Positions 28,708 to 38,427 of a stretch of 64,000 nt of DNA are shown here, one piece after another. How positions within the stretch are numbered: position 1 is the stretch's first letter; each line of letters opens with the position of its first letter. The DNA is from Achromobacter aloeverae. Its GTDB lineage: Bacteria; Pseudomonadota; Gammaproteobacteria; Burkholderiales; Burkholderiaceae_B. Below the pieces are notes generated by a model that was not told the origin of the DNA, made no database searches, and saw only the letters and a program-made list of their open reading frames with translations. The position numbers and the translations under genes were made by a program. The stretch is taken from positions 248,001 through 312,000 of the forward strand of contig NZ_PYAL01000005.1 in assembly GCF_004121055.1 (NCBI RefSeq), in the 5' to 3' direction.

Positions 28708-29895
28708 ATGATTACCTCTGTTACCGTCCAGGAGCATCGGCGCGCACCAGGCGCCCCCGCCTACATGGTCCATACCGCCCAGCCCCTCAACCCCGCCGTC
28801 GCCCCGTTCAAGAAATCCGGCGACATTTGCTACGTGGCGGGCGATTGGAGCGTGCAAGCGCTGGCGCATCCCGGCGAAGTCCAATCGCGCCGCCAGGCGC
28901 TGGCCAGCGCCACGTCGGCCATGCGCTGGGACCTGACCGGCATAGAGCGCCTGGATACCGTCGGCGCGAACCTGCTCTGGCACGCCTGGGGCGATGTGCT
29001 GCCCAAGCGGCTGCGCATCTCGCCCGGCCTGCAGGAGGTGTTCCAGGCGCTGGCGTCGCATCCCGGCGATGCGACCGCCGAACCGCCCCGGTCGGACCGC
29101 TGGGGCCCCGTCAGCGCCATCGGCTACGGCATATTCACCGCCGCGCACCACGGCAAGGCGATGACCATCATGCTGGGCCAGCTGGTGCTCGATGCCGCCT
29201 ACCTGCTGTTCAATCCCGCCCGCATTCCCTGGCGCGAGATCTCCGCCCAGATCTACCGCATGGGCGCGCAGGCCCTGGGGATCACCGCCCTGGTCGGTTT
29301 CCTGATCGGCGTGGTGCTGTCCTATTTGTCGTCCCAGCAATTGCAGATGTTCGGGGCCGACCGCTTCATCGTGCGCCTGCTGGGCGTGTCCATCGTCCGC
29401 GAGCTGGGCCCCGTGCTGGCCGCTATCCTGGTGGCCGGCCGCTCGGGCTCGGCGATCACCGCGCAGATCGGCGTCATGCGGGTGACGCAGGAACTGGACG
29501 CCATGCGGGTGATGGGGATTTCGCAGAGCCAGCGCCTGATCCTGCCGCGCGTGGTGGCCCTGGCCGTCGCCATGCCCCTGCTGGTGGTCTGGACCGATGT
29601 CCTGGCCCTGCTGGGCGGCATGCTGGCGGCCCAGGCCCAGTTGGGCGTATCGTCGGCCTGGTTCCTGCAATCCCTGCCGGACGCCGTGACCTTCGCCAAT
29701 TACATGATCGGCCTGTCCAAGGGCGTCGTCTTCGGTATTCTCATCGCGATGGTGGCCTGCCATTTCGGCCTGATCGTCGAACCCAACACCGAGAGCCTGG
29801 GCCGGCGCACGACGACGTCGGTGGTGACGTCCATTACCGGCGTCATCCTGGTCGATGCGCTTTTTGCTGTCCTGCTCAGCCGGGTGGCCCTATGA
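28708..29895 (+). CDS. MlaE-type lipid ABC permease with N-terminal STAS-like domain
   Basis: Permease of an MCE-type lipid transporter. Residues 1-110 look like a STAS domain (LTGIERLDTVGANLLWHAWG). From residue 150 on it is an MlaE/YrbE permease with RELGPVLAAILVAGRSGSAI and EPNTESLGRRTT. ATG 28708 was chosen; ATG 28765 is possible. The ATPase starts in an ATGA overlap with its stop. This layout differs from the canonical E. coli mla operon, where the STAS protein MlaB is separate. Confidence 0.9.
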   Translation: MITSVTVQEHRRAPGAPAYMVHTAQPLNPAVAPFKKSGDICYVAGDWSVQALAHPGEVQSRRQALASATSAMRWDLTGIERLDTVGANLLWHAWGDVLPKRLRISPGLQEVFQALASHPGDATAEPPRSDRWGPVSAIGYGIFTAAHHGKAMTIMLGQLVLDAAYLLFNPARIPWREISAQIYRMGAQALGITALVGFLIGVVLSYLSSQQLQMFGADRFIVRLLGVSIVRELGPVLAAILVAGRSGSAITAQIGVMRVTQELDAMRVMGISQSQRLILPRVVALAVAMPLLVVWTDVLALLGGMLAAQAQLGVSSAWFLQSLPDAVTFANYMIGLSKGVVFGILIAMVACHFGLIVEPNTESLGRRTTTSVVTSITGVILVDALFAVLLSRVAL

Positions 29896-30725
29896 AAGAC
29901 GACCTGCGAGAACAACGCTATCTGTTCGACGAGACGGCGCTGACCGTCGCGCCGATTATTTCGGTGCGCGGCCTGAAGACGGCCTTCGGCGACCACGTCG
30001 TGCACGAGAACCTGGACCTGTCGGTCTATCCGGGCGAGATCCTGACCCTGGTGGGCGGTTCGGGTTCCGGCAAGACGGTGCTGCTGCGCCAGATCATCGG
30101 CCTGAATACGCCGGCCGCCGGGACCGTGCAGGTGCTGGGCATGCCCCTGACGGAGATGTCCCGTGCCGAGTGCAACCGGCTGGCGCGGCGCTGGGGCGTG
30201 CTGTTCCAGGCGGGCGCGCTGTTCTCGGCGCTGACGGTCTTCGACAATGTCGCGTTGCCGCTGCGCGAGTTGCGCACGATACCCGAGGACCTGGTGCAGG
30301 ACGTGGTGATGTGCCGCTTGAATATGGTCGGCATGACCGCGGCCGACGCCTACAAGCGGCCTTCCGACCTGTCCGGCGGCATGATCAAGCGCGTGGCGCT
30401 GGCCCGCGCGCTTTCGCTGGACCCCGAGCTGCTGTTCCTGGACGAGCCGACGGCCGGCCTGGATCCGCTGCGCTCGGACGAATTCGTCGACCTGGTGCGC
30501 AACCTGCACAGGCAATTGCACTTCACGGTGGTGATGGTGACGCACGATCTGGATACGTTGGTGGCGCTGTCGTCGCGGGTGGCCGTGCTGGCCGACAAGC
30601 GTGTCATCGCCTGCGATAAGCTGCCCGAAATCCTGAAGGTGGACCATCCCTTCATCCGCACGTTCTTTTTGGGCGAGCGCGGCCGCCGCGCATTGGGCGA
30701 TCTTGTTCCCAAGGACCTCAAATAA
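29892..30725 (+). CDS. MlaF-type ABC ATPase
   Basis: 277 residues with Walker A GGSGSGKT, signature LSGGMIKRVALARA and Walker B LLFLDEPTAGLDP, plus the LFQAGALFS stretch typical of MlaF. Powers lipid movement by the permease encoded just upstream. Its TAA stop shares one base with the ATG of the MCE gene. Confidence 0.92.
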   Translation: MKDDLREQRYLFDETALTVAPIISVRGLKTAFGDHVVHENLDLSVYPGEILTLVGGSGSGKTVLLRQIIGLNTPAAGTVQVLGMPLTEMSRAECNRLARRWGVLFQAGALFSALTVFDNVALPLRELRTIPEDLVQDVVMCRLNMVGMTAADAYKRPSDLSGGMIKRVALARALSLDPELLFLDEPTAGLDPLRSDEFVDLVRNLHRQLHFTVVMVTHDLDTLVALSSRVAVLADKRVIACDKLPEILKVDHPFIRTFFLGERGRRALGDLVPKDLK

Positions 30726-31672
30726 TGGAAAACCGTAGCTACGCCCTGCTGGCCGGCGCGTTTACGCTGCTATTGCTCGCGGCCGTGATCGTGATCGCGG
30801 TGGTGATCAATCGCGACCGGGCCGCCTTGCGCGACTATGAAATCGTCTCCTCCACGCCCGTGGGCGGCCTGTCCGCGCAATCGCCCGTGCGCTACCAGGG
30901 GGTACCGGTGGGCAAGGTGCAGTCGCTCGCCTTGAATCCGGACGTGCCGGGCCAGGTGCGCATTCGCATCGGCGTGGCGCCCAATACGCCCATCACGGAA
31001 TCGACCTGGGCGGAATTGGGCGTGCAGGGCGTGACCGGGCTGGCCAACGTGGATTTGCGCGACGACGGCAGCTCCATCGAACGCCTGAAGCAGGTCGGGC
31101 ATGAGTTGCCGGTGATCCCGCTGCGGCCGGGCCTGCTGGAGCGCTTCACCCAGCGCGGCGGGAACATCATGGACAACGTGGGCAATATCTCCGCGCAATT
31201 GAGCAAGCTGCTGGACGAGCAGAACGTGCAGGCCCTGCATGCTTCGCTGCAGAATGCCGTCGACCTGACCCATTCGCTGAAGGTGCTGAGCGAGGAGCTG
31301 GCCCCCGCGGCCGCCAAGATCGGCCCCCTGCTGGACAGCCTGAACGCGACCTCGCGCCAGGCCCAGTCGGCGGCCCGGGATTTCGATGCGCTGGCGCAGA
31401 TCGCGCGCCAGACGCTGTTGCGCGTGGATCAGCGCGGCGGCCCCCTGGATCTCGCCACGGCCAGCCTGCAGAATATTTCGGAGGCGGCGTCGCGCCTGTC
31501 CACCGAGACGCTGCCGGCGGTCACGAATATGGCGAACCAGGTCAGCGCGACGGCGCGTGGCGTGTCGGTGACGGTGCGGCGCGTTGGCGATTCGCCGCAA
31601 TCCTTGTTGTTCGGCGCGCCGCCGCCGCGCCCGGGGCCTGGTGAATCCGGCTTCGCGGGCTTCGGGAGATAA
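30725..31672 (+). CDS. MCE-domain (MlaD/PqiB-like) lipid-binding protein
   Basis: 315 residues: one N-terminal membrane helix (LLAGAFTLLLLAAVIVIAVV), a single MCE domain over about 40-120 (SPVRYQGVPVGKVQSL), and a long helical C-terminus. Periplasmic substrate-binding part of the lipid transporter. Single-MCE architecture fits MlaD, but the long C-terminal helix and the following PqiC-like lipoprotein give it a mixed character. Confidence 0.9.
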   Translation: MENRSYALLAGAFTLLLLAAVIVIAVVINRDRAALRDYEIVSSTPVGGLSAQSPVRYQGVPVGKVQSLALNPDVPGQVRIRIGVAPNTPITESTWAELGVQGVTGLANVDLRDDGSSIERLKQVGHELPVIPLRPGLLERFTQRGGNIMDNVGNISAQLSKLLDEQNVQALHASLQNAVDLTHSLKVLSEELAPAAAKIGPLLDSLNATSRQAQSAARDFDALAQIARQTLLRVDQRGGPLDLATASLQNISEAASRLSTETLPAVTNMANQVSATARGVSVTVRRVGDSPQSLLFGAPPPRPGPGESGFAGFGR

Positions 31673-31674
31673 GA

Positions 31675-32325
31675 ATGAAGACTTTCTCGTTCAAGGCTTT
31701 TTCGTTCGCGGTGGTCACGGTGGCCGCCGCGGCCACCGTGGCATTGAGCGGTTGCAGCGTGGGCCGCGCCAGCGCTCCCCAGACCGGGCTGTTCGACCTG
31801 GGGCCGTCGACGCCGGCAATTACCACCCTGCCCAAGCGTGAACCCATTTCGGTGAACATCACGGCGGTGTCCATGCTCAACGATACCGGCGTGATCTGGC
31901 GGATCGGCGAGAGCGCCAACCCCCAGTCCTACGCGACCTATCGCTGGGCCGCGACGCCGGCGCAGCTGTTGCAGCAGCGGCTGGTGGAGCGCCTGTCCAC
32001 GCAAGGCCCCGTGCTGGCCGACTCGGTCGATCCGCGCGCGCCTGTCCTGCAAGTGACGCTCACCCGCTTCGAGCAGGTCTTTGCGCCGGATGGCTTGTCC
32101 AGCGAAGGGCGGGTGACCCTGCAAGCCGTCCTGTTGAGGGAACGCCGCACCATCGATGCCGTGCGGGTGGCACGCGTCGCGCCCGCCACCACGCAGGATG
32201 CTTCCGGCGGCGTGCAGGCCTTGCGGGTGGCGACCGACGCAGCCCTGGACGATCTTGCATTGTGGCTGGCGCAGAAGCTGCCCGCGCCGGCCGGCCCGAT
32301 GGGCGTGCCGTTGGCCACGCATTGA
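31675..32325 (+). CDS. PqiC-type ABC-transport auxiliary lipoprotein
   Basis: 216 residues with a lipoprotein signal ending in lipobox LSGC near residue 24. The mature part fits the family of outer-membrane lipoproteins that accompany MCE transporters (YATYRWAATPAQLLQQRLVE). Two bases separate it from the MCE gene. Probably docks the lipid channel at the outer membrane. Confidence 0.87.
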   Translation: MKTFSFKAFSFAVVTVAAAATVALSGCSVGRASAPQTGLFDLGPSTPAITTLPKREPISVNITAVSMLNDTGVIWRIGESANPQSYATYRWAATPAQLLQQRLVERLSTQGPVLADSVDPRAPVLQVTLTRFEQVFAPDGLSSEGRVTLQAVLLRERRTIDAVRVARVAPATTQDASGGVQALRVATDAALDDLALWLAQKLPAPAGPMGVPLATH

Positions 32326-32597
32326 CGCGCTGAATCCGGACCCCGGAGCGCGGCTGGGAAAGCAGATCCGAGGGCCGCGGGCTCGTCGCTTCAGGCCACA
32401 AGCCATGCCCGCAGGCCACGCGCTTCCGCGCCGCGAATGAGCGGTCCGGCGCGCGGACCGGCCGCGTCCCTACAGCGATTCCCGTAATATGCAGTTCTCG
32501 AAACCCCCATCGCCCGCCGCCGCATCCCCGCGCCCGGGCGCCATCCCCGATGTCCCAGGCCGGATCGCCCCGGCCGCATAGCCTGTCCGAGTGCCTC

Positions 32598-33248
32598 ATG
32601 TCCGCCCACACCGAAATCGTCGCTTTCGCCGGAGCCGCCGGTCGTATTGATTGCGCCATCGACTGGCCCGAACACCCGCCGCGCGGCTGGGCCCTGGTGC
32701 TGCATCCTCACCCGTTGCACGAGGGGACGCGCGACAACAAGGTGGTCACCACCATTTCACGTGCCTGCGTGCAGGAAGGACTGGTGGCGGTGCGGCCGGA
32801 CTTCCGCGGCGTGCGCGCGTCCGAAGGGCAGTTCGACAAGGCCGTCGGTGAAACCGCGGATATGCAGCAACTGGTGATCCAGGTATTGGAGCGTCATCCC
32901 GAGCTGGTTGGCCTGCCCTGGGTGCTGGCGGGTTTTTCCTTCGGCACGGCGGTGGCCGCGCAATTGGATTCGGCCTTGGCCGAATTGGGCCAGACCCGTC
33001 CCGCCGCCTTGATCCTGGCCGGCCCGGCCGTCTGGCGCTTCCAGTTCCGCCAGGTCGACCTGCCGCCCGATACCTTGCTCGTGCACGGCGAGCAGGACGA
33101 AGTGGTGCCGCTAGGCGAATTGATGGACTGGACGCGCGACCGCGGCGTGCCGGTGGTGGTGATCCCCGGCGCCAGCCATTTCTTCCACGGCAAGCTGCTG
33201 CTGCTCAAGCAGCTGGTGCTTACGCGGCTGGCGCGGGCCCTGGCTTGA
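32598..33248 (+). CDS. Small alpha/beta hydrolase (dienelactone hydrolase-like)
   Basis: 216 residues without signal peptide. LHPHPLHEGTRDNKVV near the N-terminus and the nucleophile elbow GFSFGTAVA in place of GxSxG with serine at the centre; the late aspartate (VHGEQDEVVPL) and histidine (PGASHFFHGKL) complete the triad. This subfamily is widespread and its substrate is unknown. ATG 32598 is preferred to the in-frame ATG at 32550. The last 29 bases overlap the convergent EAL gene. Confidence 0.87.
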   Translation: MSAHTEIVAFAGAAGRIDCAIDWPEHPPRGWALVLHPHPLHEGTRDNKVVTTISRACVQEGLVAVRPDFRGVRASEGQFDKAVGETADMQQLVIQVLERHPELVGLPWVLAGFSFGTAVAAQLDSALAELGQTRPAALILAGPAVWRFQFRQVDLPPDTLLVHGEQDEVVPLGELMDWTRDRGVPVVVIPGASHFFHGKLLLLKQLVLTRLARALA

Positions 33249-35367
33249 TATCCAGCGCATCGGCCGCGGCCTGCACGACACGCCGCGCCTGCTGCGCGGA
33301 TTGATCGAGGAAGGCTTCGAATTTGTCGGCCGGCATGGGGCGCTCCAGCAGATAGCCCTGCACCTGGTCGCATTCCAGGTCGTGCAGGGTGTCCAGTTGG
33401 GTGTCGGTCTCGACGCCTTCGGCCACCACTTCCATGTTCATCGAATGCGCCAGCGCGACGATGGCCGCGACGATGTTGCGGCCTTCCTCGCCGTGGGTAT
33501 CGAGGCCCTGGGTGAAGAAGCGATCGATCTTGAGCTGCTGCACGCGGAATTGCTGCAGATAGGCCAGGCTGGAATAGCCGGTGCCGAAATCGTCGATGGC
33601 GATATTGAAGCCGTGCGCATGGAAGGCATGGATGACGCGCGAGCTTAGCTCGGCATCATGCATGGCCACGGTCTCCGTGATTTCGAACATGATGCGCGAA
33701 GGCGCGACGTCTTCCTGCTGGCAGATCTCCAGCATGCGCGGCACCACGTTGGGATGGTGCAGCTGCTGCGGCGACAGGTTGATGGCGATACGCAAGGGCT
33801 CGCGACCCTGCGCGTCCCAGCGCTTCAGGTGGCGGCAGACGGTGCGCGTGACCCAGTAGCCGATGTCGATGATCTGGCCGGAACGCTCGGCCACCGGGAT
33901 GAATTCGGCGGGCATGATGGCGCCCAGCCGCGGGTGGTTCCAGCGTATCAAGGCCTCCGCGCCCGTCAGGCGGCGCCCGCCATCGGAGAACTTGGGCTGG
34001 AAGTGCAGGAACAGCTGGTCCTGCGTCATGGCTTCCTGCAAGCCTTGCTGGACCGTGAGCACGCGCTTGAAGCTTTCGCCCATGCTCTCTTCGTAGAAGC
34101 GATAGCCGTCGCGCCCGTCCTGCTTGGCGCCATACATGGCAATGTCCGCATGCTTGATCAATTGGTCGACGGTGTCGGCATCGTGCGGGTACATCGCGAT
34201 GCCGATGCTGGTGGTGACGCGCAGCGATGTGCCGTTGAACACCAGCTCCTCGCGCAGCGCATCGATCACCGATTGGGCGACGCGCGCGGCGCCGTCCCGA
34301 TTGTGCAGGCCTTCCACCATCACCACGAATTCGTCGCCGCCCAGCCGCGCCACGGTGTCCTCGCGGCGCACCCGCGCACGCAGGCGATGGGCGAAGGCCT
34401 TGAGCATGCCGTCGCCGATGCTGTGCCCGAGCGAGTCGTTGATGCTCTTGAAGCCGTCCAGGTCCATGAACAGTACGGCGAACTCGGTTTTCTGACCATT
34501 CGCGCGCAGGATGGCCTGCTCCATATTGCGCGTCAGCGTCGCGCGGTTGGGCAGGTCGGTCAGCGCATCGATGCTGGCCATGCGCACCAGCGCGGAGTTG
34601 AGTTTTTGCAGCGAGCCGCTCCACGACCGGCGCGATGCGTCGAAGCGGCTTTCCAGGGCCGACAGGACCAGCGTAAGCACCAGCACGAGCAAGGTGACGC
34701 CAGTCACCGACAAGCCCAGCCAGTGGATGTCCAGGTCATCCGCGGCGCCGCAGATGGCATTGGCATCGAAGTTCGCCGCGGCCATGCCGGTGTAGTGCAT
34801 GCCCGTGATGGCGACCGCCATGATCAGCGACGCACCGACGCGCTTGACCGTCAGGAAGACGACGGCCTCTTCGGCGCGCAGCGCGTGGGCGATCCATAGC
34901 GCGGCCACGGATGCCACATAGGCGATGACCACGGACAGCACGAAGAGGGCGGTGTCGTACTGGATGGCCGGCATCATGCGCATGGCCGCCATGCCCAGGT
35001 AGTGCATGCCGCAGATACCCGCCGCCATCACGGCGCCGGCGAGCAGCGCCCGGCGCCAGGTCAGGGGTCCGTGCGTGGACACCAGCAGCGCGACATAGGA
35101 CGCGCCGATGGCCATGGCCAGTGATACCGCCGTCATGCTGTAGTCGTAGCCGGTGCGGATGGGCAGCGTGAAGGCCAGCATGCCGATGAAGTGCATGGAC
35201 CATACGCCCATGCCCATCGCGACCGCGCCGCCGGACAGCCAGGTGCGCCGCGCCACGTCCGTCGACGCCGATGTGATGCGGCCCGCCAGGTTCAATGCGG
35301 TATAGGACGCCAGCGTTGCAACAAGCAAGGACAGAACGACCGTCCAGAAATGGTAAATACCGCTCAT
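33220..35367 (-). CDS. MHYT-GGDEF-EAL cyclic-di-GMP signalling protein
   Basis: 715 residues. Residues 1-235 hold MHYT sensor repeats in seven membrane helices (MHFIGM, MHYLGM, MHYTGM), thought to bind a metal or diatomic gas. A GGDEF domain follows with an intact ARLGGDEF motif, then an EAL domain with intact EALIRWNHP and DDFGTGYSSL. Both catalytic sites look competent, so it could make or degrade cyclic di-GMP. It is divergent from dacC. Confidence 0.95.
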   Translation of the reverse strand: MSGIYHFWTVVLSLLVATLASYTALNLAGRITSASTDVARRTWLSGGAVAMGMGVWSMHFIGMLAFTLPIRTGYDYSMTAVSLAMAIGASYVALLVSTHGPLTWRRALLAGAVMAAGICGMHYLGMAAMRMMPAIQYDTALFVLSVVIAYVASVAALWIAHALRAEEAVVFLTVKRVGASLIMAVAITGMHYTGMAAANFDANAICGAADDLDIHWLGLSVTGVTLLVLVLTLVLSALESRFDASRRSWSGSLQKLNSALVRMASIDALTDLPNRATLTRNMEQAILRANGQKTEFAVLFMDLDGFKSINDSLGHSIGDGMLKAFAHRLRARVRREDTVARLGGDEFVVMVEGLHNRDGAARVAQSVIDALREELVFNGTSLRVTTSIGIAMYPHDADTVDQLIKHADIAMYGAKQDGRDGYRFYEESMGESFKRVLTVQQGLQEAMTQDQLFLHFQPKFSDGGRRLTGAEALIRWNHPRLGAIMPAEFIPVAERSGQIIDIGYWVTRTVCRHLKRWDAQGREPLRIAINLSPQQLHHPNVVPRMLEICQQEDVAPSRIMFEITETVAMHDAELSSRVIHAFHAHGFNIAIDDFGTGYSSLAYLQQFRVQQLKIDRFFTQGLDTHGEEGRNIVAAIVALAHSMNMEVVAEGVETDTQLDTLHDLECDQVQGYLLERPMPADKFEAFLDQSAQQARRVVQAAADALDIKPGPAPAA

Positions 35368-35691
35368 GGTGGTGCTGGGGGCTTAGAGAAAGGCCGTCGA
35401 ATCGGGGACTGCGCGAGACCCGCCATAGTGTCACGAATATCTTGCTAATGATACAAAGCGCTGCCGAGCCCCTTGCGGAGTGTTACCCCCGCGCCACAGT
35501 TGGGTTCGGGCGGCAAATTGGCCGGGAAGCCGCGCCACGTAAGGGTTTCTGTATAAATTCTTCAACGATGTTTCATCACGTTTCATCTTGCCCGCGCGTC
35601 ATACACATTCCACGCAGTGTCGCCATTTCCTCGCTGCCTATAATTGGCGCTTCCCCACCTTAGCCACGACCACGAACGCCGACATTTGCCG
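35368..35691 (+). promoter_or_regulatory. Divergent EAL/dacC intergenic region with a candidate dacC promoter
   Basis: A 324-base stretch without a credible gene. A perfect TATAAT lies at 35639-35644, about 48 bases before the dacC ATG; the -35 box at the expected spacing is poor. A second A/T-rich block, TATAAAT at 35552-35558, may be another -10 element. Nothing else was recognised. Confidence 0.45.
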
Positions 35692-36987
35692 ATGACTCCA
35701 CTGCCTCTGTTCCGCATTGCTCCCGTGTCCTTGTCCCGCCGCGTTATCGCGGGCGCCCTGATGGCGGCGATGATCGGAGGTAGCCCGATCGCGGCATGGG
35801 CCCAGGCCGCGGCGCCCACCCCCGCGCCTGCCGCGCAGCCCGCCACGCCGGCCAAGCCCGGCACGCCGACCCAGATCGGCGCCACGGATTCCAGCAACAT
35901 CGTGCCCGTCGGCGACCTGTCCGCCATTCCGGCGCCCACGCTGGCGGCGCGCGCCTGGATCACCATCGACGTCAACAGCGGCCAGGTGCTGGCGGCTTCC
36001 AATCCCGACCAGAAGGTCGAACCGGCGTCGCTGACCAAGATCATGACCGCCTATGTGGTCTTCAATGCGCTGGATGAAAAGCGCATTACGCTGGACCAGC
36101 AGGTGCCGGTGTCCGAACATGCGTGGCGCACGGGCGGATCGCGCATGTTCATCGAGCCGCGCAAGCCGGTGACGGTCGAGGAATTGCTGCAGGGCGTGAT
36201 CGTGCAGTCGGGCAACGACGCGTCGGTGGCCCTGGCAGAGGCCGTCGGCGGCAGCGAAACCGCGTTCGCCGCGCTGATGAACCAGGAAGCCGAGCGCCTG
36301 GGCATGAAGAACACGCACTTCATGAACGCCACGGGCTTGCCGGATCCGCAGCACATGACCAGCGTGCGCGACCTGGCGACCATCGCCACGCATCTGATCA
36401 TCGATCACCCCGATTACTTCCACTTCTACAAGCAGAAGAGCTTTACCTACAACAAGATTTCCCAGTCCAACCGCAACCGGCTGCTATGGGCCGACCCGTC
36501 GGTTGACGGCATGAAGACCGGCCATACCGACTCGGCCGGCTACTGCCTGGTGGCTACCGCCTTGCGCGGCGATCGCCGCGTGCTGACCGTGCTGGTGGGC
36601 ACCGACAGCGAAGCCACCCGCGCCGAGGAAAGCCTGAAGATCCTCAACTGGAGCTTCCAGAACTTCGATACCGTGAAGTTGTTCGACAAGGCCCAGCCCG
36701 GCATCGATGCGCGCGTCTGGGAAGGCAAGGTCGAGACCGTCAAGCTGGGGCCTCCTGCGCCGGTGTGGATCGCCGTGCCGCGCGGCAAGACGGCCGACGT
36801 CAAGCCGGTGGCCGAGCGTACCGATCCGTTGGTGGCGCCGCTGGAAAAGGGGCAGAAGGTCGGTACGCTGCGGCTGACGCTGGACAACAAGACGCTGCGC
36901 GTCGAACCGCTGGTGGTGCAGGAACCGGTCGAGCGCGCCGGCTTCTTCGGCCGCATGGTGGATACGGTCAAGCGCTGGTTCAACTAG
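35692..36987 (+). CDS. dacC: D-alanyl-D-alanine carboxypeptidase, PBP5/6 type
   Basis: Trims peptidoglycan pentapeptides in the periplasm. 431 residues from ATG 35692: signal peptide ending near AAWAQA, a Pro/Ala-rich linker, then the peptidase S11 domain with SLTK (SxxK), SGND (SxN) and KTGHTDSAG (KTG). A PBP5 C-terminal domain and an amphipathic membrane-anchoring end (GFFGRMVDTVKRWF) follow. The frame opens earlier at a TTG, but the signal peptide supports the ATG. Confidence 0.95.
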   Translation: MTPLPLFRIAPVSLSRRVIAGALMAAMIGGSPIAAWAQAAAPTPAPAAQPATPAKPGTPTQIGATDSSNIVPVGDLSAIPAPTLAARAWITIDVNSGQVLAASNPDQKVEPASLTKIMTAYVVFNALDEKRITLDQQVPVSEHAWRTGGSRMFIEPRKPVTVEELLQGVIVQSGNDASVALAEAVGGSETAFAALMNQEAERLGMKNTHFMNATGLPDPQHMTSVRDLATIATHLIIDHPDYFHFYKQKSFTYNKISQSNRNRLLWADPSVDGMKTGHTDSAGYCLVATALRGDRRVLTVLVGTDSEATRAEESLKILNWSFQNFDTVKLFDKAQPGIDARVWEGKVETVKLGPPAPVWIAVPRGKTADVKPVAERTDPLVAPLEKGQKVGTLRLTLDNKTLRVEPLVVQEPVERAGFFGRMVDTVKRWFN

Positions 36988-37004
36988 GAAGGCGGGTATG
37001 GGTG

Positions 37005-37032
37005 CGGGCGCAAGGGTGTAAGCTTGCGCCCG
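37005..37032 (+). terminator. Hairpin after dacC without U-tract
   Basis: A perfect 10-base stem (CGGGCGCAAG / CTTGCGCCCG) with an 8-base loop, 17 bases after the dacC stop. No T-run follows directly, so it may protect the mRNA 3' end or act jointly with the terminator downstream. Confidence 0.5.
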
Positions 37033-37042
37033 ACCGTCGATA

Positions 37043-37076
37043 AAAGGGGGCGGACCTTGGGTCCGCCTTTTGTTTT
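37043..37076 (+). terminator. Rho-independent terminator between dacC and dat
   Basis: Stem GGCGGACC / GGTCCGCC at 37049-37056 and 37060-37067 with a 3-base loop, followed by TTTTGTTTT. It separates dacC from the dat-ybeD-lipB-lipA genes. Confidence 0.8.
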
Positions 37077-37147
37077 CGCCGCCGGGCCTGCCCGCAGGAA
37101 AAGCTTCCAGCGAGGGCAGGCCGGGCCGCATAAGGAGTATTCCCATC

Positions 37148-38020
37148 ATGATTCCGGGCGTGCCAGCCGACAGCCAGGCGTATCTCAACGGTGAGTTCGT
37201 GCGCTTGCAGGATGCGAAGATCTCGGTCCTGGACCGAGGTTTCATCTTCGGCGATGGGATCTACGAGGTGGTGCCGGTCTACGAAGGCCGCCCCTTCCGC
37301 CTGTCGGAGCACCTGGCCCGCCTGGCGCGCAGCCTGGACAAGGTCCGCATTGCGTCGCCCTTCGATCGCGACGGCTGGGCCGCCCTGGTGCAGGGACTGA
37401 TCGAACGCTCCGCGACGCCGTCCTGCATGGTGTACCTGCAGGTCACGCGTGGCGTGGCCAAGCGGGACCATGGGTTTCCCGCCGCGACGGTCACGCCCAC
37501 GGTCTTCGGCATGGTCTCGCCCTTTACGCGCCCCACCGCCAGCGTGCGCGAGAACGGCCAATCGCTGGTCTCGATTCCGGACGAGCGCTGGCTGCATTGC
37601 GATATCAAGTCGGTGTCATTGCTGGGCAACGTGCTGGCCAAGCAGGCCGCCGTGGACGCCGGCGTGGACGAGGTCGTCCAATTCCGCGACGGCCTGTTGA
37701 CCGAGGCGGCGTCGGCGAATATCTGGGTGGTTTCCGGCGGCAAGGTGATCGGCCCGCAGCGCGACCATCGGGTGCTGGAAGGCATACGCTACGGCCTGAT
37801 GGCCGAGCTGGCGCAGGAAGCCGGCGTGCCTTTCGAAATGCGCGACGTGCCGCGCGCCGAGGTCGAAGCCGCGGACGAGCTGCTGATTTCCTCCGCCGCG
37901 CGCGAAGTGCTGCCCGTCACGCGCCTGGACGGCCGCCCCGTTGGCAATGGCAAGCCCGGCCCTGTTTATGCCAAACTGCGTGCGGGGTATGATGCGCGTA
38001 TTGCAGCCTTGCTGGCTTAG
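37148..38020 (+). CDS. dat: D-amino acid aminotransferase (class IV PLP enzyme)
   Basis: 290 residues. Class IV aminotransferase fold with SVLDRGFIFGDGIYE at the N-terminus and the PLP lysine in CDIKSVSLLGNVLAKQ. D-alanine transaminase is the usual annotation for this gene between dacC and lipB in betaproteobacteria; branched-chain substrates are the alternative. ATG 37148 is preceded by AAGGAG at a good distance, and the longer frame runs through the terminator. Confidence 0.9.
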   Translation: MIPGVPADSQAYLNGEFVRLQDAKISVLDRGFIFGDGIYEVVPVYEGRPFRLSEHLARLARSLDKVRIASPFDRDGWAALVQGLIERSATPSCMVYLQVTRGVAKRDHGFPAATVTPTVFGMVSPFTRPTASVRENGQSLVSIPDERWLHCDIKSVSLLGNVLAKQAAVDAGVDEVVQFRDGLLTEAASANIWVVSGGKVIGPQRDHRVLEGIRYGLMAELAQEAGVPFEMRDVPRAEVEAADELLISSAAREVLPVTRLDGRPVGNGKPGPVYAKLRAGYDARIAALLA

Positions 38021-38132
38021 TGGCGTGTTAGTTGCCGGCCTAGTTGCTGGCCCTGTTGCTAGCTCAGTGGCCGGCTTCGGGGCATGCCCCCCCAGGCTTG
38101 GAAAGCGCGCCTGGCGCCCCCATATATCTAGC

Positions 38133-38408
38133 ATGACCACGATATCCCCCCAAGACTCCCTCATCGAATATCCCAGCGACTTTCCCATCAAGGTGATGGG
38201 AAAATCGCATCCGGAGTTCGCCCAGTTGCTGACCGAAGTGGTGTTGCAGTTCGACCCCGCCTTCGATCCGGCCACGGTCGAGATGCGGCCCAGCAAGGGC
38301 GGCAACTATATCGGCCTGACCTTCACCGTGCGGGCGACCTCGCGCGAGCAGTTGGACAACCTCTACCGCGCCCTGCACGGACACCATCTGGTGTCGGTGG
38401 TGCTGTAA
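38133..38408 (+). CDS. ybeD: YbeD/DUF493 family protein
   Basis: 91 residues with the family pattern [32 protein letters not shown] and a terminal HLVSVVL. Small ACT-like fold of unsettled function, almost always next to lipB. The ATG lacks a good ribosome site. Confidence 0.9.
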   Translation: MTTISPQDSLIEYPSDFPIKVMGKSHPEFAQLLTEVVLQFDPAFDPATVEMRPSKGGNYIGLTFTVRATSREQLDNLYRALHGHHLVSVVL

Positions 38409-38427
38409 GCCGCCGGGAGCCGCCGCC

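Noticed and set aside
33220-33248. 29-base convergent overlap as a sign of frameshift
   Set aside because: Both proteins end at normal family lengths, so a simple tail-to-tail overlap is more likely.
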